NCBI GenBank assembly: GCA_027625915.1
Contig: JANTQA010000048.1
Coordinates: 3,968,001-4,032,000 of the forward strand
Length of the DNA stretch: 64,000 nt
Reading direction: 5' to 3'
Source of the DNA: Anaeramoeba flamelloides
Lineage: Eukaryota > Metamonada > Anaeramoebidae
The notes beneath the pieces are model-generated. The model had not been told where the DNA came from. It did no database searches and worked only from the letters and a program-made list of their open reading frames with translations. Below, one piece after another: positions 11,631-21,730 of the stretch. Made by a program: the position numbers and the translations under genes. Positions within the stretch are counted from its first letter, which is position 1. Each line of letters begins with the position of its first letter.

Positions 11631-14151
11631 ATGGGAAGAAGAACAAAAAAAGTTGGAATTACAGGAAAATATGGTCCTCGTTATGGTGCCTCACTGTTCG
11701 TTTCTTAATTTTTTTTGTTTTTTTTTTTGGAATGCTTCTGCTTAATAAAAGCAAGATTTTTTTTTTTTTATTTTTATAAACACACAACCATGAACATTTA
11801 ACAGTCGTAAACAAATCAGAAAAATTGAAGTTGCACAACACTCTAGATTCACTTGTCCTTTTTGTGGAAAGGTAAATATTAATCAATTTGGTTCTTTTGA
11901 TCCGAACAACAAGCTAATTTTTTTTTTTTTTTGTTTTTTTATTTGCTTTTTTTTGCTTGTGATTTTTTTTTTTATTTTATGTGTTTTTCCTTTCATCTCT
12001 TAGGATGCTGTCAAAAGAACTTCTTGGGGAATTTGGCATTGTACCAAATGTAAACACACAATGGCTGGTGGTGCTTACACACTTAGGTAAATAATTTAAT
12101 TAATATTTGATCTTGCTACTATTTTCTGTGTTTTAATGTTACTATTGTTTGATGAAAAAAAAAAAATAATTGAAATTCAGATACTTTAAATTTGTTTTTT
12201 CAAAAGAATAAAATAATTGTCTATTATTAAAAATGATGAAAATTCAAAATTTTAGGCTATACCAAAGGTACAAAATGACCATAAGCCACCTTCAGACAAA
12301 AACATTTTTTGTCAAATGAATTCTTTTCAAATAGATTAAAGAATTTTCCTTATTTTAATAAAGAGAGAAGAAAAATAAAAATGAGATGTGACTAAAAGAA
12401 TGAGTAAGTGTATTTTATTGAATTTTTGGTTTCTAAAAGTTGACAAAAAGTTTAATCAAAACAAGAGAAAAGTTTTTTGAAAAAGATAAGATTAAAATAA
12501 AAAAAAAATAACAACTTATGATTTTTTTTAATGTAATAAGCAAAGAAAGAGCGGAAACTTTCGTGTTTTTGTTTTTCTTCAAATTATTGTTGTTTTTTCT
12601 CTTCTTCATTTTATTTTGGTTATCTTTTTACGTTCTCTTGTTCAAACCATTTTTCCATTGTCAAATAAATATTCCACCAACTCTAAATTACTTGAAAATT
12701 CATATCTATTTTTACACCCCAAAAACTGCTTCGCAACTTTTATTCTTGGGATTAATTCTTTTTGTTTTGTAGTCCTGAATTTTTTATTGTTCTCTTGAAT
12801 CAATAGAAAAAAAATAAATGAAAGTGGGTTCAAAAAGAACAAAAAAATAATTTAATTAAAACCCTTTCGATTTTTATACACTAAGGAGTGCTTTAAACAA
12901 TTTTTTTTTTTTTTCATTTACTTTTTCACAGAGCTACACAAGCGCAAAAAATGATGTCTTAATTTTCAAAGTTTTGGATTTATTGTTAAGGGTTAAATGT
13001 TTAAAAACAAAAACACTTGATACCTGATAAAGAGAGAATTTTGAAGTGATTAAATTTGTGACTTCCAATTCAAAGAGTGTCTTGCGCCGAGACATAGTAA
13101 TTCGAAGTATTTGAAACTTAATTTGGATTTCTAAAATAAAGGAAAATGAAGAGATATAAGAAAAGAAAAGAAAAAAAAAAAAAAAGAGAAAAACATAAAG
13201 ATCTTCAATTTTAAAAGTTTTTTTGATAAATTCTATAACTTTTTATACTTTATACATCTAAGTGTAGATCCCTAATTACACACTGAACAAGGTTCTCATA
13301 AATGTATTTTTCTTGAATCAAAAAAAAAAATCATTCTCAGACTTCAAAATATAAAATCTTTAAAAAATGACTAACCAAGTTTAATTTGTTTTTTTTTTTT
13401 ATTTATTTATTAACATTCCTGCAATATTATTAACAAAACCAGAAATACAATTAAAGTTTATTCTATAATACAATATTTCATTACACAAAACTGAAATCTA
13501 ACCACAAAAACAGTAATTACATCAAAACTAAAATTTGAACATTAAAATGAACTTTTCTCAACAAAAATTTCAAATCCAGATGAAAAAAGAATATTACACA
13601 TTCGTATTGTTTATTTAAAGGAAAGCGAAAAAATATTAAATTATAAAATACCTATTTTATTCAAAATCACAATTCTTTTTCTAGTGAGTGGTTTCTGTCT
13701 TTATTTTAACTTTGACAGTTCTAAAAAAAATATTTCTTGAAAAAAATTATAAAAGGTGATTAGGAAAGACTAAATAATTTTTTTCTATCACTGACAAAAC
13801 AAGATCAATCACAAAAAAAAGAAGATTGATTTTCTTCCATTTAAAAATAAATGAATTTCCCAAAAGGATTTTTTTTTAATAATTTTATTAAAAACTAATA
13901 ACAATAGTAACTATTTTTAAAATAATACAAATGAATTCAGAATTTAAAAAAATATATCTCAACTTTTTCAAGATAATAAAAAAAAAAATAAAACATAAAT
14001 TTATTCTATTTTAGAAACTTTTATTAAAAAAAAAATGTTTTTTTATAAATTTATATTTATCTTTCTAATTTAAATAATTCTAAATAGTACACCATCTGCA
14101 GTTACAGCAAGATCCACCATCAGACGTCTTAGGGAAGTCCGTGAAAATTAG
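11631..14151 (+). CDS. RPL37A: 60S ribosomal protein eL43 (L37a), four exons
   Basis: Exons 11631-11695, 11805-11871, 12004-12086 and 14088-14151 join to a 92-residue protein, the normal family length. All three introns are GT-AG, and the exon lengths sum to 279 nt (93 codons with the stop). The start MGRRTKKVGITGKYG, the zinc ribbon (Cys 39, 42, 57, 60; CPFC and CTKC) and the tail SAVTARSTIRRLRE are diagnostic. eL43 is a small rRNA-binding protein of the large subunit near the E site. Introns 1 and 2 are about 109 and 132 bp, but intron 3 is 2.0 kb and holds a family G repeat. A possible alternative last exon at 12932-12962 is described in the findings. No individual exon reaches 30 codons, so open-frame scans miss this gene. 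Confidence 0.95.
12963..13125 (-). repeat. Family G repeat inside eL43 intron 3
   Basis: In reverse complement this matches 52575-52735 and 53150-53330: the shared words are CTCTTTGAATT, ACAAATTTA(G/A)T, ACTTCAAAATT and ACATTTAACCCTTAACA. About 165 bp. There is no coding potential, and terminal inverted repeats were not seen. Confidence 0.5.
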
Positions 14152-15662
14152 ATTATTCAGATCATATTTTCAAAAAAAATAAATACAAATACAAATTGTT
14201 GAATTCTCAGAATTATAATGCCTTACTTATTATAATAAATAAAAACAATCTTGACACTTTTTACACCTTTATTTTATTTTTTTTTTTAAATGAAATTTTT
14301 TGGAATATCAAATAATTTTAAATATTAAAGTACCTGTCTTTACATTATTTGACATTTTTTTTTTATTGTTTATCCACAGCGAAATGAGAAAATTACATTT
14401 TCATCATTGGTTTATAATTTTTTTTATGGTGATACAGAAATTTAGCAATATAATTTTTTTATTTAACCAATGTGTTTAAAGTGTAAACATGATGTCTCTA
14501 TTTTGAGAGTTTTTTTTTTGATAATAATCGATTTTTAGAAGAAACTACTTATGCCGTTATACGGCAATTAGGAAAACCTAGTGAAACTTTTTTTTTTTTT
14601 AATTATTATTTTTATTCTGAAAATGGATAATGATTTTATTTCAAAAATAATAAAAAAAAAAAAATAAAAATACCTCTAAAAAAAGAAAAACTTTTTAAAA
14701 CCTTAAATTTGGCTATTTGGAGTTTTTCTGATTATTCAAATTAAAATTATTCTTAAAAATTACTGATAAATTTAAAAAAAATTTGCTTCGTCTTCCTTCT
14801 TTTTTATATAAATTGAATTACTCTTTTTTTAATGTAGTTTTTTGCAATGAAGATATCTAAATTGAAGATCAATTAATTTTAAAAAGTTGTTTAACATTTA
14901 AAGCAATAAAATCCTTTCTTCAAACTGTGATAAAAATTTCAAAAAATGGAACTTTAAGTAAAAAACTTGAATATATTTTTTTAAATTTCTCAGTATTTTG
15001 TGGTTTTGAAACGAAAATTTTGAACACTTTTATTTTTCAATTAACGGTATTTTTTTAATCTATGAAGTTGATTATATTGTGATTTTTCTTTTTTTGGAAA
15101 GGAATGAAACTTCTGTATTTATTTCCTGTATTGGTGATTATTCTTTTTTGGAATACTGATAAATTCAAAGAAATATCATAAAATTTTTGCTTCATTTTCC
15201 GTTTTACAAATTTTGTTTACACAGACTTTCATTAAAGCATCTCTATTCTTTTAAATGAGAAGAAACTTTCTAAAATACGTTTTACTTTCAAAAGATTTGT
15301 ATTCTTGAGTTTTTTTTAAAAGTTATGTTAATAGGATTACAAAAATGGTAATTGAACAAAAAAATTTTATTCAATTTATTTGAATTTATCAGTACTTTGT
15401 GCTGATTTTATTTTTCAATTAATAGGATTTTACAAGACTACTTAGCGCTATCAGGACAAAATTAATTATTATTATTTTTTTTTTTTAGCTTTTTTAAATA
15501 TCATAAAGTCTGTTAGATAAAAATTCCAGAAACAAAAAAACAATTGTGGTTTGGTATTTATTTTTTTTTCTTTATTTAATAACAGTTAGTCAACTTCAAG
15601 TTGTAATATTTGTGGTCATTTCGAATTGAAAAAAAAGAGTTTGTAAGTCTTTCAAGCCAAAA
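14152..15662. repeat. Non-coding stretch with a diverged direct repeat
   Basis: No gene is seen. Two similar units lie in tandem at about 14745-15055 and 15143-15430. Each begins with ACTGATAAATT, has TTTGCTTC soon after, and ends with CAGTA(T/C)TTTGTG and then TTATTTTTCAATTAA. The rest of the units aligns poorly. A short palindrome TGCCGTTATACGGCA lies near 14551-14565. Confidence 0.3.
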
Positions 15663-16406
15663 TCAATTTAATTCAGCCTCGTCATTTGAGCTACTCGAAT
15701 TGTAATTTTCATTTGTTTTTTCTAAAAGAGGTTTATTAACTGTAAGATTTTCTTGATCTTCGTCCTCGTAGTTATTTGTGTTGTTTGAATCAAAAGAAAA
15801 AGGGTTTTCCCCGACTTTGTAATAGTCATCGATTAAAGCGAAAGCTTTTGTGATCCTCCACGACCAAAGCCATTTTTTCATTTTATTATTATACCGTGAG
15901 ATGAAAAAAAAGTTTAATAAGCCCCAAAAAAAGCCCATAATTGAACCTATTATGATTTGCAAACCAGTATGGTAGCCAAGATAATAACGCGAATAAGGAA
16001 CAAGAACTGTGTTTAGAAGAACGACAAAGGTAATCAAGATTTTGTTTTTCAATTTCAGATTTTTTCGTGTTCCAATCGTAATTTCCAATACGAACCATGT
16101 TACCCAGAAGAGGTCCAATAAAGAGTGACTTGACGGCATACCGTAGTCGTCCGAACACGAGCCCTTTGGTCGATCTTGCCTAATAATATTTTTGAGGATC
16201 TTTTCGTTTAACAAGATTTGCACGGCTGTAAAAAAGATAATATACAGAATCGATAACCTTCGCAACAAAAAGAACAAGATAGCCAAGACAACGGAAAAAT
16301 AATAAAAATTAAAAGACATGTAGACCATCAAGTAAGAGAAAAAGGCTGTGTCAGGCATACATATGGACACAATACCAAAAAATAATGGGACAGTTTGGTA
16401 AACCAT
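15663..16406 (-). CDS. DOLPP1: Dolichyl-diphosphatase, PAP2 family
   Basis: A 247-residue multipass membrane protein starting at an ATG, close to human DOLPP1 in length (238). The three PAP2 phosphatase motifs are present: KNIIRQDRP (72-80), PSSH in GMPSSH (91-94), and SRYYLGYH (139-146). The third motif ends in Gln (150) where general PAP2 enzymes have Asp; DOLPP1/CAX4 proteins also have Gln there (YHTWSQ), which supports this subfamily. The family hydrolyses dolichyl diphosphate to dolichyl phosphate at the lumenal face of the ER, recycling the N-glycan carrier. About five hydrophobic helices are seen. The C-terminal 50 residues are acidic, Asn/Ser-rich and look disordered. No intron is needed. 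Confidence 0.88.
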   Translation of the reverse strand: MVYQTVPLFFGIVSICMPDTAFFSYLMVYMSFNFYYFSVVLAILFFLLRRLSILYIIFFTAVQILLNEKILKNIIRQDRPKGSCSDDYGMPSSHSLLDLFWVTWFVLEITIGTRKNLKLKNKILITFVVLLNTVLVPYSRYYLGYHTGLQIIIGSIMGFFWGLLNFFFISRYNNKMKKWLWSWRITKAFALIDDYYKVGENPFSFDSNNTNNYEDEDQENLTVNKPLLEKTNENYNSSSSNDEAELN

Positions 16407-17600
16407 TTGTGTGTAAAAAAGAATCTAAAAGGGAAAATTTTTTTTTGGGAAAAAATGTTTCTCTTTTTCAACTTTTCTATTCGCCTTCATTAATTCTTTG
16501 TTTCAGAAAATAGATTCTTCAAAAGTGAAAATAAAGTCATTTTTGAGAGACAAATAATACAAAAAAAATTGTGGGTTGACACCAAATTAATTGTCGAAAT
16601 TGACTCATAATACCAACAATAAGCTACCAATTCTAGGTTCGGTTTTAGGTTCATGTTTTACTGAGTATAATTATTTATTAGGATCATAAATTATGTTTTT
16701 TAGTGTTTTTGAAGAAAAACAATTCGTCGATCGAAATGAGAAGGAAAAAAGTTTAAAAATTTTATTTTTTTTTATTGTCACAGTTATTTTAAGGAATATC
16801 AAATTATGGCAACCCAAAACAATTGAAATACAATATACTGGCATAAAATAACGATATTGAAAGATTATTTATTTAGGGAAAGACAAAATCTTACAAATTG
16901 TCTGAGTTTTTAGGAGATTTTAAAACCATAAAAAAAACCTTTTTTGATTAAAAAAAATTTTTTAGAATTTTGGAACTTTTCTAGACCAAATTAAAATATA
17001 TTTTGTAAACCCATAAAGAAAAGGCAAAAACATTTTATTTTCGAGGATATTTGTGCCTCCATCATAAACTTGGTTATATTTCGTAAAAGGAAACTTGGGT
17101 GGCATTTTAAAAATAATTTTGTTTTCAGAAACTTCTGAGAGATATTTTGTTTTTGAAAAGCGGTGAAATTTAAATTTTCGATTATGAAAAAGAGTAAAAA
17201 TTGCACATTATTTTCCCTAAAGAATTTATTTCTAGGGTTCTAATTGTACAAAAAAAAAAAAAGTTATGATATTTTTTTCTCACTTTTTTTGAAATTTTAC
17301 GTAATGAAATAAATTTCTTTTTTCCTAATTCTCATCAAAATCCCAAACATTTTTATTCACCCAAAACAAAAAATATCAATAACAATTCAAATTTTGTTAT
17401 TACTGGGTGAAAGGGTAATTAAAACAACAACTTCAACTGATTTTCCAAATGATACAGATCTAATCAAGTATCATCTACAACATTTCCATATTACAAACCA
17501 AGGTAACTAAACCAACCCATTGGTTCCCCAAAAAATTCAAATATTTTCTGATTGGTATAGTAATATTTTTAGACACATCTGATCCCAGTATTATTATTAA
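16407..17600. other. Intergenic; one exon-like open block
   Basis: No firm gene. A + strand frame is open without a stop from about 17313 to 17513, with an exon-like 3' part (TDFPNDTDLIKYHLQHFHIT) running into CAAG/GTAACT, a plausible donor site. It has no ATG, no acceptor was fixed and no partner exon was found. It could be a decayed exon. Confidence 0.25.
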
Positions 17601-17800
17601 TACAGTCAGTTCCACTTTTAAGGCACAAATATTCAATGAAATTTAAGACACGAAAAAATCTCAAATTAAGGTACAAAATTTGGAAGTTTTTTTTTTACAA
17701 TTTATTTTACCAGAATCTGAATTTCGTGCCTTAATTTGAGATTTTTCTTGCACCTTAAATTTCGTTGAAAGTTTGTGCCTTAATAGTGGAACTGGATGTA
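17601..17800. mobile_element. Family P palindromic MITE, copy 1
   Basis: A 200-bp near-palindrome: the left arm TACAGTCAGTTCCACTTTTA continues into AAGGCACAAAT, and the right arm is its inverse (GTGCCTTAATAGTGGAACTG, ending in TA). The inner words AATCTCAAATTAAGG are mirrored as CCTTAATTTGAGATT. TA is present at both ends. Nearly the whole element can fold back on itself. Confidence 0.8.
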
Positions 17801-18007
17801 AAGAATCAGTTGGTATTATTGTATAACACATATCCTATTTGTATCAAATCAGATCCCCCACTTTGGAATTTATGTTACACTCTTGTGAGAATTATTATAC
17901 CCTTTAAAAAACAAAATTACAATTTCAAAGAATAAAAAGAAAAGTGATAGAAATTAAAAATCTGAAAAATAACAGAATTTTACAAATGAGATAGTAAAAA
18001 TAAGTAA

Positions 18008-18207
18008 TACAGTCAGTTTCACTTTTAAGGAACAAACTTTCAACGAAATTTAAAGCACAAAAAATCTCAAATTAAGGAACAAAATTTTGGATTCTAGTAA
18101 AATAATTAGTAAAAAAAAAATTACAAATTTTTGTGCCTTAATTTGAGATTTTTTTTGTGCTTTAAATTTCGTTGAAAGTTTGTGCCTTAAAAGTGAAACT
18201 GACTGTA
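18008..18207. mobile_element. Family P palindromic MITE, copy 2
   Basis: Exactly 200 bp, the same length as copy 1 only about 400 bp away. The left end is TACAGTCAGTTTCACTTTTA and the right end is AAAGTGAAACTGACTGTA. Both arms carry GTTGAAAGTTTG(T) and the AATTTGAGATTT word. The end symmetry is better kept than in copy 1. Confidence 0.82.
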
Positions 18208-18380
18208 AGCTGTGTTTTCATCAAGTTGAAGCTTTTCTTACACTATGGGTATTTCTTCAAAAAAAAAAATATACATAAACCAAATTGAACTAATTAATTT
18301 ATTCATCCCGGCACTTCTTATGAAGAATTGAAAAACGGATATTTTAGATTAAAAGAAAAATAAAAACCAAAATATAATAG

Positions 18381-18931
18381 TAAACTCCATTTCACTCAAA
18401 GGAACTCAGCCAAAAATGAAACTTTTTTTTTTTAGTAATCTCCAAAGAATGATTGTTTAGAAATACAATAAATAAGAAAATTCGGATTATATTCCATAAT
18501 TATATATAAAATAACTTGAAAAAAATATAAATTTCAAAAAAAAATTCTTAAAAAAATTTATCTGCCTCCTTTAATTGGAATATTTCATCCAAAATTTATC
18601 AATTTATTTGGAAAATTAAAATTGTTGACGATAAGATTTTTGAATTTTAAATGTATGAATTTCAAAAGAAAATAGAAAAAACCAATTTTGTTAATGTTAA
18701 TTTCGGGTTCTAAACATTTTTTTTCAACTTGTAATAACAAAAAAAAAATAAAACAAAAAAAATTCAAAATGTGTAAAAAGACAAATACAAAAAAAATATA
18801 ACAAATGAGAAAAAATGATTCTGATATTAATATTGAAAAAATATTTTGATAAGAATAACAAATTAAACAAATTGAATATGTTCTATTTCTTCAAAAAAAA
18901 AACTGGGCCCCTTTGACTGAAAAAGAGTTTA
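18381..18931. mobile_element. Family A MITE, copy 2
   Basis: 551 bp. The left end TAAACTCCATTTCACTCAAA is followed by GGAACTCAG. The right end, read inverted, is TAAACTCTTTTTCAGTCAAA followed by GGGGCCCAG. TA is found at both borders. It matches copy 1 at 9078-9624 in the interior, and more distantly the copies at 40402, 52245, 58375 and 62761. Confidence 0.72.
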
Positions 18932-19050
18932 TTTCCAAAAAAAAAATATTAAAAAGTATATTCATTAAATAATTTGGTATAGTTATTCAATAATTCTGAT
19001 TTATCCATTTAAAATACTTTTACTTGATTGAAGTTGTATTAATACATAAC

Positions 19051-19585
19051 TAAACCTCGTTCCAAAAATTTGGACACACCTAAAATCACAAATAGGCAAA
19101 AAAATTCAATTTATTATATTTTTCCAAACCTCATATAAAAACAAATTTAAGTAAACTCAGTATTAATGTTTTAAGAAGTAATCATTTTAATCCAAATAAA
19201 AGAAAAAAATATAAAACTCAAAAAAAATCAAAACAAGTGTGTCCAAAATGAGGAAACTAGCAAGAACAAAAAATATATTGGTAAATTTGTTGAAATTTCA
19301 CCAACAATTGTTGATCAATCAAATGATATGATACCATCAACCAAATGTATGTTAATTTTCTATTTAGCAAACTCAACACTAACTTTCTATCAACCATTAA
19401 AAAAAATTTTAGATCTAACGAAACAAATTACGTAACTGCAAAAAAGGAAATGAAAACAAAACAAAAAAGAGAAAAAATGAAATTTTTTGTAATATCAAAA
19501 TTCTTTCCAAATTGAATTTAAAGTGTAGTAATGATGTTCTTTCCACTGTTTAAACTGTGTCCAAATTTTTGGAATATAGTTTATA
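19051..19585. mobile_element. Family C MITE, copy 2
   Basis: 535 bp, the same length as the copy at 10473-11007 and similar throughout. The left end TAAACCTCGTTCCAAAAATT is followed by TGGACACACC. The right end is TGTCCAAATTTTTGGAATAT followed by AGTTTATA. It lies 120 bp after a family A element, the same A-then-C order as at 9.1-11.0 kb. Confidence 0.75.
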
Positions 19586-20576
19586 AATGATCTAAGTAAT
19601 TTCTACACAAAATAATTTTTTTTTTTAAAAAGACTCAAAAAATTGAGAAGTTATATTTCAGCTGATTTAAAAGATATTATGTCTTTCAAAAAATAAATAT
19701 TTTTAATTATCATAATTGTAATAAGAATTGAATTAAACAAAAGTTATATCTTTAAATTTTCAATTTTTTGAATATTTTTTTTATTAAATTATATTTTTCG
19801 TTTGAATAATTTGTGTTTTGAACCAAGAAATATATTTTTTTTATATCTTTGGAATTAATCAAAGAGCAAACCAAAAAAATTGGCATGATAACGTCAATAT
19901 TTTAAATTAATCTTTTCTTTTGAAAACCAAACAAGAAAGATCACCTTTCCAAAGAAATTTGTTGAAATCAAGAATGAAAAAAAAACAAAAAAAATTCTTA
20001 CAAGATATATTTTGGTTGATTTCTTCTTTACCTTTTTTATTTAGGTGAGTATTCAAACAATTTATAACCTTGAAAATCTAAATCCAGTCTGATTTTTTTT
20101 TATTAGTATTTTACAAAACATTCTTTGTTTCTTATTCGTTTTAAAATTTCCATATTTGAAATATTTTTAATCAACTTTATCAAAAATAATGACAATTTTT
20201 ACAAAGAAAAAGGGAAAAGGGGTTGAATTATCAAAATCCATTAATAGTTATAAAAAATTAAACCCAAAAATAATTTCAAAAAATTCAATCATAAGAAAAA
20301 ATTTAAAATAAGATTTTCAGAATTATTTTGGGTTTTCAAATGAATCAAAAATAAATTGTTTTAAAATTCAAGCAATTTATCTAATAAATCTTTATTTCTG
20401 AAGAAGAATCTAAAACAATATCTTATTTTCTGAACCAAAACTAGAATTATCTGAATTGAATGAAAATGGGAATTTAAATTTCATGATGGGTATTTCTATC
20501 AAAATATGAAGAAATTTGTTAATCCAAACTTTTCTTAAAAAAATTTTTTCCATTTAAAATTAAAAAATAAAACCAT
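19586..20576. other. AT-rich non-coding stretch
   Basis: I see no gene, repeat or RNA that I can support in this stretch. Confidence 0.4.
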
Positions 20577-21340
20577 TTAAGGGATTAGCGTCACCATAGA
20601 TTTCTCTATAATCAAAGTATGTTGTAATTGGGTGTAAATGGTCTTAGTGCACCATGACTCGAATAGCTCTAAAAAATCTATAATAAATCTTATTGCACAA
20701 TAAATATTTCATTTTTTACTAATGATCACAATTAAAAAATTTCATTTTGAAAAATTTTTTTTTAAAAATTCCTTTTCCAAATCTAAAAATAAAAACCCAA
20801 AATACCAGTATTCTGGTATTTAATAATTTAGATTTAGAACTTCCAAAAGTAACTATTTTTTGAATTTTTGAATTTCAAAGATTAACTCAATAATCATCAA
20901 CATAAAAGTACAAAGACTGATTATTTTTGTTTGCTTTTGGTAAGTCTAATTATAGCATCAATATATTTCCATGATTTGAGAAATAATTTGACAAAAAAAT
21001 CTATAGGTTGATTATTTAATTTTTTAAAAAAAAACGAATTTTTTAGTAACTAATCTACATTTCGCCATAAATTTAAGATAGATATTTTATGACTTTGTAG
21101 TCTGAATATTGATAATTCACTCATAAAATTTATGGCGAAATGCAGATTTTATTCTGAATTTGTTGAGTTTTTTACGAATACTTAGATTATTTTTAATTGA
21201 TGAGATCAACAAATATTACTACTTTGCAATCGATTTTTTAGAGACATTTGAACCATGTAACACTAATTGTGATTTGGTCCAATAACAACATACTTTGATC
21301 CAAGGCTTCTCCTTGGTAGACGCTAATCCCTTAAAGAATG
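20577..21340. mobile_element. Family T element, copy 1 (TTAA-flanked)
   Basis: The left end reads TTAAGGGATTAGCGTC and the right end GACGCTAATCCCTTAA. Homology extends inward through AATCAAAGTATGTTG and its inverse CAACATACTTTGAT. Perfect TTAA at both borders fits a piggyBac-like target site, although AT-rich DNA makes TTAA cheap and the termini start with GGG rather than CCC. An internal hairpin (ATTTCGCCATAAATTT and its inverse) lies at about 21058-21145. There is no transposase in about 760 bp. A second copy starts at about 47915. Confidence 0.65.
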
Positions 21341-21730
21341 AAGAATTTTGCCAAATATTAAAATTAAGATAAAGAAATCTATGAGTTTTTTATTATTTCA
21401 AGCTCACTTTTTTCATTATTTTGATTTCCATTATCAAATTGGTATACCAATTTATTCCACTTGGATATATCCCAATCTCGTATTTATTAAAATGTCAATG
21501 TATTTGGTAAAATAAATGAATAGAAGAATTCAGTTTAACATAAATTGTGTCAGACAAATTTGAAAAATGTACTTATACCCTTAAATAACAATAAAATACC
21601 CAGTTTCTTTGCAGATCAAATTTCCATTTTATAGTGTTTAGTAATTCTGATAGATCTCTAATTATTCAAAAGTTTTATGTAAAGTTCAAACTTGGAAATT
21701 TTATTTTTTTAACATTTTTACAAAACCAAA

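Noticed and set aside
12518-12772. 84-codon hydrophobic + strand frame in eL43 intron 3
   Set aside because: It is Phe/Leu-rich because of T-tracts, has an equally long - strand counterpart, and there is no sign of splicing or conservation.
12950-13028. C/D-box snoRNA candidate in eL43 intron 3
   Set aside because: ATGATGT and CTGA are spaced suitably, but there is no terminal stem, and the region overlaps the family G repeat, whose other copies lie outside any host gene exon-intron context typical of snoRNAs.
16991-17206. 71-codon - strand frame
   Set aside because: It starts at a GTG, has no internal coding signature and no partner exon.
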